A stretch of 30,499 nt of DNA, from contig CAXUEX010000015.1 in NCBI GenBank assembly GCA_964250215.1, positions 1 to 30,499 on the forward strand, in the 5' to 3' direction. Positions 15,311 through 22,503 of this stretch are shown piece after piece (the first letter of the stretch is position 1; each line of letters opens with the position of its first letter). The stretch is from DAIDJM01 sp964250215. GTDB taxonomy: Bacteria; Pseudomonadota; Alphaproteobacteria; Acetobacterales; Acetobacteraceae. Both the position numbers and the translations under genes were made by a program. Below the pieces are notes generated by a model, which saw nothing but the letters and a program-made list of their open reading frames with translations, was not told the origin of the DNA and ran no database searches.

Positions 15311-15771
15311 AACGGCCATTTCCGCCGCGCCGGCAGCCGGCGCGGCGCGAGGCGGTGCAGCAGCAATTCTTCGCCATCCGGCGGCACGCGCAGCACGTAG
15401 CTGTTCGGCGAAAACGAAATCCCCAGCGTCAGCGCGGCCCGCCGGAACGCCGCGCCCGGCCCCGCTTCATCCAGCGCCGTCACCGGCTGAGCCACGGCGT
15501 CGCCCACCGGATCCGCGCCAAACAGCGCCGCGAGCAAGCGCCCGCCGACGAACCAGGAATCGGTGAACAGATGCAGCATCGGTTTCGCGAGCAGCCGCCC
15601 CCAGGGCGCCACCAAGCGGAAGCGCCGCTCACCCCCGGCCCGCATGGCATAGGCCAGGACCACCGCCGGCACGGGCACCGAAGCGGCCGCCACCGCCTCC
15701 GGCCATGACGTGTCGCCCGCGAAAAGCAGGTAGAGGCCTGCCAGCCCGATATAGAAAACCAGCAGCCGCAT
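15307..15771 (-). CDS. mrpE: Mrp-type antiporter subunit E
   Basis: A 154-residue subunit and the first gene of the operon. It begins MRLLVFYIGLAGLYLLFAGD with an N-terminal membrane segment and a second hydrophobic stretch (AAASVPVPAVVLAYAMRAGG). The soluble C-terminal part contains FRRAALTLGISFSPNSYVLR, corresponding to the conserved MrpE region S-I-x-x-T-P-G-T in other members, here with SPNSY. Family length is about 150-160. The frame extends upstream to 16296 but that part is antisense to recX. The ATG at 15771 is 78 bases from the divergent recX start, so this short gap must hold the operon promoter; I see no convincing -35/-10 pair in it. Confidence 0.88.
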   Translation of the reverse strand: MRLLVFYIGLAGLYLLFAGDTSWPEAVAAASVPVPAVVLAYAMRAGGERRFRLVAPWGRLLAKPMLHLFTDSWFVGGRLLAALFGADPVGDAVAQPVTALDEAGPGAAFRRAALTLGISFSPNSYVLRVPPDGEELLLHRLAPRRLPARRKWPL

Positions 15772-15849
15772 TGCCGACCTCCGCGCTTCTCTTGCGCGGC
15801 GGTTCGAACAACCCTTCCCCGCCGCTACGCCGCCTGTCACCCTGCCGAT

Positions 15850-16413
15850 ATGCGCCGTGCCGCGCCAGCCACTTCCGCGCCCACCCCGGCCCAGCTTCGG
15901 GAAGCGGCGCTCAGCCACTTGGCGCGCTATGGCGGCACCGCCACAAACCTCGTCCGGGTGCTCGAACGCCGCCTCGCCCGCTGGTCCCGCGCCGCCGCCG
16001 AACCCGCGCCGCCGGAGTTGCGCCAGGCGGTGCGCCAGATCGTGTCGGAACTGGCGCAAGCCGGCGCCGTGAACGATACGGCGTTCGCTGAATCCCGCAC
16101 GCGCCGGCTGAACGCGGCCGGCAAATCCTCGCGGGCCACCGCCGCGCATCTCGCCGCCAAAGGTGTTCCGGCAGAAATCGCCCGGCAGGCCGCAAGCCGC
16201 TCCCCGGAGCAGGAACTCGCCGCCGCGGCCCTGCATCTGCGCCGCCGCCGCTTGGGGTGCTACGCCGCGGCACAAGCCACGGCAGAAACCCGGCACCGCG
16301 CGCTCGCCAATCTCGCCCGGGCCGGATTCGCCGCGTCCACCGCCGCGGCCGCGCTACGGCTGACAAAGGCAGAAGCCGAATCCCGCATACGCGCGTTTCG
16401 GGCAGCGTTTTAG
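15850..16413 (+). CDS. recX: RecX-family regulatory protein
   Basis: A 187-residue basic, Ala/Arg-rich helical protein. It shows the RecX repeat pattern: AALSHLARYGGTATNLVRVL, then VSELAQAGAVNDTAFAESRT, RAAHLAAKG-type helices, and a C-terminal ARAGFAASTAAAALRLTKAE. RecX binds RecA and modulates filament formation in recombinational repair. It is somewhat diverged in the middle and rich in Ala, as is common in high-GC genomes. It is alone rather than next to recA. It is divergent from mrpE and convergent with the cupin gene, with 4 bases of overlap at the stops (16410-16413). No LexA-type direct repeat (GTTC-7-GTTC) is visible upstream. Confidence 0.82.
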   Translation: MRRAAPATSAPTPAQLREAALSHLARYGGTATNLVRVLERRLARWSRAAAEPAPPELRQAVRQIVSELAQAGAVNDTAFAESRTRRLNAAGKSSRATAAHLAAKGVPAEIARQAASRSPEQELAAAALHLRRRRLGCYAAAQATAETRHRALANLARAGFAASTAAAALRLTKAEAESRIRAFRAAF

Positions 16414-16850
16414 GGAGAAGGCACCCAACCCGGCGGCGCCATTCGGAAACCCGAAAACTCGAATGCCGGCGCCACCACGCAACTCACCAGGCTCCACGGT
16501 CCTGCCGGCTCCGCCGCCTGCCAGGCCTCCGCCGGCACGATGGCTTGCAGCCGCTCCCCCGCTGTCAGATCCGGCCCGAGCCGAAGCGTCTCGCCAGTCA
16601 AATGCAGGTCAAGCGCCGCGCCCGCGTGCCACAGCCAGATTTCCGCCGCATCCACGCGATGCCAATGCGAGCGCTCCCCGCTCGCCAGCAGAAATAAAAT
16701 CGCCGTGGCCGCCCCCCGGCCGCCGCCTTCAGGCCGGTCGCGCCACATTTCGCGATACCACCCGCCCTCGGGGTGCTGCGCCAGCGCCAGCGCCTGGCGC
16801 ACGACGGCGGCGTCGATCGAAGGATCGCGCAGATTCAGGGTCATGCCCAC
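16410..16850 (-). CDS. Cupin-fold protein, DUF985 family
   Basis: A 146-residue single-domain protein of the DUF985/cupin_5 family. Typical segments are QHPEGGWYREMWRD near residue 26, AATAILFLLASGERSHWHRV with the His pair of the cupin metal site, DAAEIWLWHAGAALDLHL, and AEAWQAAEPAGPWSLVSCVV. The fold is a beta-barrel, and members are generally uncharacterised or suggested to act on sugars. The start at 16850 has GAGAGAG about 7 bases upstream. A strong intrinsic terminator on the same strand ends only 12 bases before the start codon, so expression either begins from a promoter overlapping that terminator or is controlled by attenuation. Confidence 0.9.
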   Translation of the reverse strand: MGMTLNLRDPSIDAAVVRQALALAQHPEGGWYREMWRDRPEGGGRGAATAILFLLASGERSHWHRVDAAEIWLWHAGAALDLHLTGETLRLGPDLTAGERLQAIVPAEAWQAAEPAGPWSLVSCVVAPAFEFSGFRMAPPGWVPSP

Positions 16851-16861
16851 TCTCTCGGCGT

Positions 16862-16899
16862 GAAAAAAAGGGCGGCACCGGCCAAAGCCGGCACCGCCC
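16862..16899 (-). terminator. Intrinsic terminator just upstream of the cupin gene
   Basis: On the minus strand a perfect 13-bp stem (GGGCGGTGCCGGC pairing with 16870-16882) with a 4-base loop is followed directly by seven T residues (16863-16869), a textbook Rho-independent terminator and the best in the window. On the plus strand there is no T tract, so it acts on minus-strand transcription. No minus-strand protein gene lies upstream for several kilobases, so it must end a non-coding transcript or act as an attenuator for the cupin gene, whose ATG is 12 bases farther on. Confidence 0.8.
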
Positions 16900-17070
16900 G
16901 AGTTGTGCGCTGCAATAAGCGCCAGGGAGGAAACGCAAGGCCCGCGGGCCCCGAACGAAGCTTGCAGCGATCAGGTTGAAAAACCGTTAGGCTCCAGCCG
17001 TTGCAAGCCAGTCGGGCCTGCGCCATGTCCAAAGCCACACCGGCCCACCGGCCGCCAAGGAGGTTCCGCA

Positions 17071-17325
17071 ATGGGTGGTCTATCTCCCATTCACTGGGTG
17101 CTCGTGCTTCTCGTCGTCCTGCTGCTCTTTGGCTCGGGCAAGGTCAGCTCGCTCATGGGCGATGTTGCGAAGGGCATCAAATCCTTCAAGCGCAACATGG
17201 CCGAGGATACCGACGTTTCGATGGAAACCCACGCGGAGCGCCCCAGCGGCTCCATCGCCGCGCCCGACCCGATTGTGCCGCCGCCGCCCAAAGCCACGGA
17301 GACCACGCCCATCTACCGCGGCTGA
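17071..17325 (+). CDS. tatA: Twin-arginine translocase subunit TatA
   Basis: An 84-residue protein with one N-terminal membrane helix (HWVLVLLVVLLLFGSGKVSS), the Phe-Gly hinge and the amphipathic helix MGDVAKGIKSFKRNM, followed by an acidic and Pro-rich tail. This is the standard TatA layout, the pore-forming component of folded-protein export. The ATG at 17071 follows AAGGAGG at a spacing of about 7; an upstream open frame to 16903 adds unrelated residues. In most relatives tatA lies before tatB and tatC; neither is here. It is followed after 8 bases by mtnB and is probably the first gene of that transcript. Two window proteins, the DUF1501 protein with an RR signal among them, could use Tat export. 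Confidence 0.93.
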   Translation: MGGLSPIHWVLVLLVVLLLFGSGKVSSLMGDVAKGIKSFKRNMAEDTDVSMETHAERPSGSIAAPDPIVPPPPKATETTPIYRG

Positions 17326-17333
17326 GGCAGGCC

Positions 17334-17939
17334 GTGCCGGCGGTGCCCGAAGCGGCCGCCGAGGCGATCGTTCGTGCGGGGCGGCGAATGGACCAGCGTG
17401 GCTGGGTGCCGGCCACCGCCGGCAACATCAGCATCCGCGTCGGCGCCGATACGTTGGCCATCACCCGGAGCGGCGGCCACAAGGGTTTTCTGGATGCGAA
17501 TTCGGCCATTCTGGTCGATCTCGCCGGCACGGTGATCACGCCGGGGGCCAAGCCCAGCGCCGAGACGCTGCTGCACTGCCAGCTCTATCGCGAGTTCCGG
17601 CACGTTGGCGCCGTGCTGCATGGTCATTCGGTGGCCGCTACCGTGCTTTCCATGAGCGTCACGGCCGCCTCGATACGGCTGGCGGGCTATGAGGTGTTCA
17701 AGATTTTCGAGGGCCAGACCACGCACGACGTGTCGCTCGATGTGCCGATCTTCGACAACGACCAGGATATTGCGCGTCTTGCCGCCCGTATTGCCCCCGC
17801 GTTGCCACACGCCAGGCTCGGCTACTTGATCCGTGGCCACGGCGTTTATGTATGGGCACCGGACATGGATCTGGCACTCGCCCGGCTGGAGGGCCTGGAA
17901 TTCCTGCTGGCCTGCGAACTGGAAAGAAGACGCGCATGA
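17334..17939 (+). CDS. mtnB: Methylthioribulose-1-phosphate dehydratase
   Basis: A 201-residue class II aldolase-fold enzyme that dehydrates 5-methylthioribulose 1-phosphate in the methionine salvage pathway. It has the substrate segment WVPATAGNISIR, the loop ITRSGGHKGFL, the zinc-binding pair HGHS at His96 and His98, and a third ligand at His169 in LIRGHGVYVW, all at family positions. The GTG at 17334, with GAGG about six bases before it, is preferred; a second GTG follows at 17343. The stop overlaps the mtnD start as ATGA. The open frame upstream of 17334 is antisense-like and overlaps tatA, so it is not counted. Confidence 0.93.
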   Translation: MPAVPEAAAEAIVRAGRRMDQRGWVPATAGNISIRVGADTLAITRSGGHKGFLDANSAILVDLAGTVITPGAKPSAETLLHCQLYREFRHVGAVLHGHSVAATVLSMSVTAASIRLAGYEVFKIFEGQTTHDVSLDVPIFDNDQDIARLAARIAPALPHARLGYLIRGHGVYVWAPDMDLALARLEGLEFLLACELERRRA

Positions 17940-18472
17940 GCCGCCTTACCGTCACCCCGGCCGATCGCCCGGGCGAGCCCGAGTTGTGCAGCGAAGACCC
18001 GGATATTATTTGCGAAGCGCTCGGCCGCATCGGCATCCGCTTCGAGCGGTGGCCGGTGCCGCGCGAGGTCTCGCCCGACGAAGACCCGGAGGCCATTCTC
18101 GAGACGTTCCGTCCGCATTTGGATGCGTTGATGGCCGGGCGTGCCGGCACGGCCGATGTTATCCGGCTGCGCGGCGCGACGGATGCTTATCCGGCGATGC
18201 GCCGCAAATTCCTCGATGAACATACCCACACTGAGGACGAGGTGCGCTTCTTCGTGCACGGCGCCGGCAATTTCGTGCTGCATGTGGGCGATCTTGTGTA
18301 TGACGCGCAGTGCACCGCCGGCGACCTTATCTCCGTTCCCACCGGCACGAAGCACTGGTTCGATGCGGGAACAGACCCGTTCTGCACGGTGCTGCGGATT
18401 TTTACCGATACCGCAGGCTGGGTGCCGCATTATACCGGCGACCGGATCGCCGATCGCTTCCCGGTGGCCTGA
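17936..18472 (+). CDS. mtnD: Acireductone dioxygenase
   Basis: A 178-residue cupin-fold, Fe or Ni-dependent dioxygenase. It converts acireductone and O2 to 2-keto-4-methylthiobutyrate and formate with Fe, or by an off-pathway reaction with Ni to methylthiopropionate and CO. The metal ligands fall at His96, His98 and Glu102 (HTHTEDE) and His140 (TGTKHWFD), the same numbering as the Klebsiella enzyme. Other family marks are GAGNFVLHVGDLVYD and a C-terminal VLRIFTDTAGWVPHYTG. The ATG at 17936 overlaps the mtnB stop by 4 bases. The next gene starts 1 base past its stop. Confidence 0.96.
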   Translation: MSRLTVTPADRPGEPELCSEDPDIICEALGRIGIRFERWPVPREVSPDEDPEAILETFRPHLDALMAGRAGTADVIRLRGATDAYPAMRRKFLDEHTHTEDEVRFFVHGAGNFVLHVGDLVYDAQCTAGDLISVPTGTKHWFDAGTDPFCTVLRIFTDTAGWVPHYTGDRIADRFPVA

Positions 18473-18473
18473 G

Positions 18474-19223
18474 GTGAACGGTCCCGCCGCGATCGTGACG
18501 GACATTGAAGGCACCACCACGCCGATCGCCTTCGTGCATCGCACGCTGTTCCCGTACGCGAAAGCCCGGCTCGCCGAGTTTCTTGCGCGCGAGGGCGGCA
18601 ATCCGCAGGTGGCTGGGCTGCTTGCCGAAACGCGCGCGCTGGCGCCCGATGCCGAGCCGCTCGATGCGTTGCTCGGCTGGATGGAGCAGGATGCGAAAAT
18701 GACGCCGCTGAAGGCGTTGCAAGGCATGATCTGGCGGGAAGGTTTCGAAACCGGCGCGCTGCGCGGCGAGATCTACCCCGACGTGCCGCCCGTGCTGCGA
18801 AGCTGGCACCAATCCGGCATCGCGCTGCACGTCTATTCCTCGGGTTCGGAAGCCGCGCAGCGCCTGCTGTTCGGATATTCCACCGCGGGCAATCTTGCCG
18901 AGCTGTTCACGCGTTTCTTCGATACAAGGCTTGGCGAGAAGCGCGCGGCCGCGAGCTACCGTGGCCTTGCATCGCGCATCGGTCAGCGGCCGCACCGGGT
19001 TCTGTTTTTGTCGGATGTGGAAGCCGAACTCGACGCGGCACGATTGGCCGGCCTGCACACCTGCCAGCTCGTTCGCGCCGAGGACGAAACCATGCCTTCC
19101 AGCCGCCACCCGCACGCCCGCGATTTCACGCAGGTTGCAATGAGCGTGATCCGCACCGCCGCCGGTCATTGTGAGCCTATGGGCGGCGGGGCGATCCCGG
19201 AGCCGCAAGGGAGCCTTTCATGA
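18474..19223 (+). CDS. mtnC: Enolase-phosphatase E1
   Basis: A 249-residue HAD-superfamily enzyme that enolises and then dephosphorylates 2,3-diketo-5-methylthiopentyl-1-phosphate to acireductone, the substrate of MtnD. The catalytic DIEGTTTP has the nucleophile Asp10 and Glu12; later motifs are HVYSSGSEAAQRLLFGYS, RFFDTRLGEKRAAASY with the conserved Lys, and LFLSDVEAELDAA. Size is typical (about 230-250). It begins with GTG at 18474, one base after the mtnD stop, with the preceding CCTGAG as a weak ribosome binding site. The end overlaps the msrB start as ATGA. A longer frame upstream is antisense to mtnD reading and is rejected. Confidence 0.95.
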   Translation: MNGPAAIVTDIEGTTTPIAFVHRTLFPYAKARLAEFLAREGGNPQVAGLLAETRALAPDAEPLDALLGWMEQDAKMTPLKALQGMIWREGFETGALRGEIYPDVPPVLRSWHQSGIALHVYSSGSEAAQRLLFGYSTAGNLAELFTRFFDTRLGEKRAAASYRGLASRIGQRPHRVLFLSDVEAELDAARLAGLHTCQLVRAEDETMPSSRHPHARDFTQVAMSVIRTAAGHCEPMGGGAIPEPQGSLS

Positions 19224-19630
19224 GCACCGCCACGCATAGGCCCGCCACCGCAAAAAGCGACGAGGAATGGGCGCGATTGCTGACACCGGAACAATTCCGC
19301 GTGCTGCGCCAGCACGGCACCGAGCGCGCCGGCACCAGCCCGCTCAACGCCGAAAAGCGCCCCGGCCGGTTCCTCTGCGCGGCCTGCGACACACCGCTTT
19401 TCGACTCGGAAACAAAATATGAAAGCGGCTCCGGCTGGCCCAGCTTCTACGCGCCCATCCCCGGCGCGATCGGCACATCGGTGGACGGCTCGCTCGGCAT
19501 GCGCCGTGTCGAGGCGCATTGCGCGAATTGCGGCGGCCATCTCGGCCACGTGTTCCCCGACGGTCCGCGGCCGACGAGCGAGCGCTACTGCATGAACGGC
19601 GTGGCGCTGAAATTCGTCGCGAACGCGTAG
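19220..19630 (+). CDS. msrB: Peptide-methionine (R)-S-oxide reductase
   Basis: A 136-residue single-domain MsrB that reduces methionine-R-sulfoxide in proteins. It has both CxxC zinc pairs (CAACD; CANCGGHLGH), the substrate motif SGSGWPSFY, and the catalytic RYCMNG with Cys124. Length is normal for a cytoplasmic MsrB; no signal peptide is present, so it acts in the cytoplasm. The ATG at 19220 overlaps the mtnC stop by 4 bases, so its translation is coupled to mtnC and it belongs to the methionine-salvage operon. Its reductant would be thioredoxin, inferred from the family. Confidence 0.96.
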   Translation: MSTATHRPATAKSDEEWARLLTPEQFRVLRQHGTERAGTSPLNAEKRPGRFLCAACDTPLFDSETKYESGSGWPSFYAPIPGAIGTSVDGSLGMRRVEAHCANCGGHLGHVFPDGPRPTSERYCMNGVALKFVANA

Positions 19631-19638
19631 GGCCGCGC

Positions 19639-20091
19639 GTGGGCAGCGAAGACATCCTCGCCGAACTTCGCGCCCTGCTCGCCGGTGAGACCGATCCGAT
19701 TGCGAACGCCGCCAACACGGCAGCGCTGCTCTACAGCCGCATCCCCCGCCTGAACTGGGTCGGCTTCTACTTCCTGCATGGCGAAACCCTGGTGCTCGGC
19801 CCGTTTCAGGGCCAGCCGGCCTGCACCCGCATTGCCGTCGGCAGCGGCGTTTGCGGCACGGCTTTTGCGAGCGGCGAAACGCTCGTGGTGCCCGACGTGC
19901 ATGAATTCCCCGGTCACATCGTCTGCGACACCGCTTCGCTCTCGGAAATCGTCGTTCCCCTCGCCGTCCCCGGCCGCCTCGCCGGCGTGCTCGACATCGA
20001 CAGCCCCGAACGCAACCGGTTCGGCCCGGGCGACCGTGCGCTGCTCGAAGCGGCCGGGGAGATCTTTGTGGAGGCTTGTGCTGCCGGCTGA
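19639..20091 (+). CDS. msrC: Free-methionine-(R)-sulfoxide reductase, GAF-type
   Basis: A 150-residue GAF-fold fRMsr that reduces free methionine-R-sulfoxide. Family motifs are in order: NWVGFYFL, CTRIAVGSGVCGTA, VPDVHEFPGHIVCDTASLSE and the final VVPLAVPGRLAGVLDIDS. The three catalytic or resolving cysteines are at 62, 72 and 96, with the spacings of 10 and 24 residues seen at Cys84, Cys94 and Cys118 in E. coli. It starts with GTG at 19639, 8 bases after the msrB stop, so it continues the mtn-msr operon. A longer open frame upstream overlaps msrB and is not used. No terminator-like hairpin was found in the 146 bases downstream. Confidence 0.92.
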   Translation: MGSEDILAELRALLAGETDPIANAANTAALLYSRIPRLNWVGFYFLHGETLVLGPFQGQPACTRIAVGSGVCGTAFASGETLVVPDVHEFPGHIVCDTASLSEIVVPLAVPGRLAGVLDIDSPERNRFGPGDRALLEAAGEIFVEACAAG

Positions 20092-20237
20092 GTGGCCGGG
20101 TTCACGAAAGCGGCACCTTACCCCCTTGCGCTTTCCCTTCGCATCCAGAATTAAGAAATGGTAAAGCAGCTCGGGTTTGCCCGGGCCGCGCGGCCCGTGT
20201 TTTGCGCGGGAAGCCGCGAATGGGAGGAATTCAGAGA

Positions 20238-22313
20238 ATGGTTCATGGTTCGAGAGCGCTGCTGCTAGGGGGCGCCGCCCTGGCGGCGATCACACTGCCG
20301 GTCGTCGGCCGCGCCTCGGCGCCACCGCAGATCATTGCCGCGGTCGATGATGGCGCCACGGTCGCGCTTAGCGGCGACGTCTCGGCTCGCGCTCGGCAGT
20401 CGTTTGATCTGGGCGAAATTGCCGGCAGCACAGCCCTGCCGCATATCCGGCTGGAACTGAAGCGTCCGGCCGCGCAGCAGCGGGCGCTCGATGCGCTGGT
20501 ACAGGCGCAATGGACCCGCGGCTCGGCCAGCTATCACCACTGGCTCACGCCGGCGCAGCTCCGCGACTTCGGCCCCGCGCCGCAGGACGTCGCCAAGATC
20601 AGCGCCTGGCTCGCCGGCCATGGTCTTACCGTGAATGGCGTTTCCGCCGATGGCATGATGATCGATTTCGGTGGCTCGGCCGCGGCGGTCTCGGGCGCCT
20701 TCCACACCGCGCTGCACGGTATGTCGTGGAATAACGAAGCCCATATCGCAAACATCGCCGCTCCCGTCATTCCGGCGGCGCTTGCGCCCGCGATCACTGG
20801 CGTGACGCTGCACAACTTCTTCCCCCGCGCGCTCTCGGAGCACGTTACGCCGGGATACACCTCCACGGGCAAGAACGGCACGTTCTATGGCGTGGCGCCC
20901 CCCGATTTTGCCACGATTTACAACCTCAAGCCGCTCTACACGCTGGGGCTGGCCGGCGCCGGCGTAACCATCGCGGTTGTCGAGCAGACGCGCATCCACG
21001 ATTTCGACTGGACGAATTTCCGCAACCAGTTCGGCCTCTCCGGCACCAAAGGCACGATCAGCGAAATCCACCCGGGCGGCTGTGCCGATCCCGGCTTCAC
21101 CGGCGATGAGGTGGAGGCCGCGATCGACGCCGAATGGTCCAGCGCCGCCGCCCCCGATGCCGCGATCCTGGAAGCCTCCTGCGCCACCGCGGCGCCGCTC
21201 AATTTCGGTGTCGAACAGTCGCTGGAAAATCTTGTCACCCAGCCCACCGCGGCCACGATCTTCAGCATCAGCTACGGCGGCGCCGAGATCTTCAACGGCT
21301 TTGCGTTCACGCAGGGCTGGACGAACCTCGTTGAGGAAGGGGCCGCGGAGGGCAAAGCGATTTTTGTCTCCACCGGCGATTCCGGTTCTTCGGCCGATCG
21401 CGGCGTCGGCATCGACATGGACGGTCTGGGCGTGAATGCACTGTCCGACAGCCAGTATGTCGTCGCCGTCGGTGGCACCGATTTCCTCGATACCTATCTC
21501 GGCCAGGACGCGAAATACTGGACTCCCACCAACTCCGCCACGGGCCAGTCCGCGCTCTCGTACATTCCAGAAACGCCCTGGAACAATTCCTGCGCCAGCA
21601 CACTGGTTTGGAAGTATAACAAGTTTTCCAGCCCGTTTGCTGCCTGTAATGCCAGCACGCCACCGGTGGACCAGAACGATGTCGGCGGCACCGGCGGCCA
21701 GAGCCTGTTTGCCACGAAGCCGAGCTGGCAGTTGCTCACCATCCCCGGCGTGCCGGACGACAACAGCCGCGATCAGCCGGACGTTTCGCTGTTTGCCGCG
21801 AACGGCATCTGGGGCCACTTCTATTTAATCTGCATGTCGGACAAGAACGAAGGCGGCTCGCCCTGCAGATACAAGAATCAGAATGACCTGCTCGGCAACG
21901 CCTACGGCGGCACCTCCGTCAGTGCCCCTGCGCTCGCCGGCATTACCGCGCTGATCCAGCAGGGCATTACCGGGGCAAACCCGCTCGGCAACCCAGACCC
22001 GTATTTCTATCAGATCGCGCAGGCGCAGTTCAGCAACCCGAAGGGCCTGCAGACCTGCGACTCCTCGCGCGGCAAAAAGATCGGCCGGCTCTGCGCCTTC
22101 AACCTGATCACGGTCGGTGACAATGCGCAACCTTGCGTTCCCGGAACCGCCAACTGCTTCGCCCCTTCGGGCGACGCCGTGGGTGTGCTGCGCGCGCCGA
22201 AGATCACGAAGAAGCCGGCCTTTCCAAGCTACCAAGGCTACAGCCTCGCCACCGGGCTCGGCACTGTGAACGCAACGAATTTGTTCTATAATCTCGCCAA
22301 CATATACCCGTAG
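20238..22313 (+). CDS. Secreted S53 (sedolisin/kumamolisin) serine-carboxyl peptidase
   Basis: A 691-residue precursor with a signal peptide (residues 1 to about 27, cleavage near GRASA). A prodomain of the Pro-kumamolisin activation type follows, with SASYHHWLTPAQLRDFGPAP and AFHTALHGM. The catalytic triad and oxyanion residue are readable: Glu293 and Asp297 in EVEAAIDAEW, Asp381 in STGDSGSSAD and Ser560 in GGTSVSAPALAG. The maturation site would lie near residue 190-215, before the FATIYNLKPLY segment. S53 enzymes usually act at acid pH outside the cell. The start ATG at 20238 follows GGGAGGA; the frame upstream to 20076 lacks a good site. A 15-bp hairpin downstream could end the transcript. 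Confidence 0.93.
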   Translation: MVHGSRALLLGGAALAAITLPVVGRASAPPQIIAAVDDGATVALSGDVSARARQSFDLGEIAGSTALPHIRLELKRPAAQQRALDALVQAQWTRGSASYHHWLTPAQLRDFGPAPQDVAKISAWLAGHGLTVNGVSADGMMIDFGGSAAAVSGAFHTALHGMSWNNEAHIANIAAPVIPAALAPAITGVTLHNFFPRALSEHVTPGYTSTGKNGTFYGVAPPDFATIYNLKPLYTLGLAGAGVTIAVVEQTRIHDFDWTNFRNQFGLSGTKGTISEIHPGGCADPGFTGDEVEAAIDAEWSSAAAPDAAILEASCATAAPLNFGVEQSLENLVTQPTAATIFSISYGGAEIFNGFAFTQGWTNLVEEGAAEGKAIFVSTGDSGSSADRGVGIDMDGLGVNALSDSQYVVAVGGTDFLDTYLGQDAKYWTPTNSATGQSALSYIPETPWNNSCASTLVWKYNKFSSPFAACNASTPPVDQNDVGGTGGQSLFATKPSWQLLTIPGVPDDNSRDQPDVSLFAANGIWGHFYLICMSDKNEGGSPCRYKNQNDLLGNAYGGTSVSAPALAGITALIQQGITGANPLGNPDPYFYQIAQAQFSNPKGLQTCDSSRGKKIGRLCAFNLITVGDNAQPCVPGTANCFAPSGDAVGVLRAPKITKKPAFPSYQGYSLATGLGTVNATNLFYNLANIYP

Positions 22314-22321
22314 CGGATGCG

Positions 22322-22354
22322 GTGAAGGTCAGGGGCGTTGCCCCTGACCTTCAC
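22322..22354 (+). terminator. Hairpin downstream of the S53 peptidase gene
   Basis: gtgaaggtcaggggc (22322-22336) is perfectly complementary to 22340-22354 with a 3-base loop, beginning 8 bases after the peptidase stop codon. There is no U-tract, so it may be a processing or stability hairpin rather than a classical intrinsic terminator. Its sequence type (GGTCAGGGGC...) is common in dispersed palindromes of this bacterial group as I recall it. Confidence 0.5.
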
Positions 22355-22387
22355 GAAGCCTGAAATTCTGCAAAGCACAACCGCAGA

Positions 22388-22414
22388 TTGAGCAGAGCGG
22401 GGACTTCTTATTAT
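22388..22414 (+). promoter_or_regulatory. Candidate promoter for the secreted protein gene
   Basis: TTGAGC (22388-22393) and TATTAT (22409-22414) are spaced by 15 bases, shorter than the usual 16-18, in a locally AT-rich stretch about 90 bases before the GTG start of the next gene. This is a weak pattern match only, and the real start site could lie elsewhere. Confidence 0.22.
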
Positions 22415-22503
22415 TTGCTGAACACTTGCGCATTCGCACCGTGATCGTAGTTTTCGACGGTCCCTCGCCTCTTTGGCGCGGACCAACCCTGGGAGAGATC
22501 AAC

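Noticed and set aside
15795..15815. tRNA T-loop-like ggttcgaac
   Set aside because: No acceptor, D or anticodon arm can be drawn around it; it lies in the short mrpE-recX gap.
15772..15849. SOS/LexA box upstream of recX
   Set aside because: No GTTC-7-GTTC or GAAC-7-GAAC direct repeat is present; only a TTCGAA palindrome is seen.
16900..16950. Phasin-type regulator (PhaR) site or leader for a plus-strand gene, from TGCGCTGCAATA and GGAGG
   Set aside because: No plus-strand start codon follows in a sensible frame, and tatA has its own ribosome binding site farther on; the same bases better fit the minus-strand terminator-leader structure.
20126..20154. Sigma-70-like promoter before the S53 gene (TTGCGC, 17 bases, AATTAA)
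   Set aside because: Only half of the -10 positions fit; not enough to annotate.
20265..21818. A 517-residue frame antisense to the S53 peptidase
   Set aside because: No domain, Gly/Arg/Ala-rich shadow of a confidently identified peptidase with an intact catalytic set.
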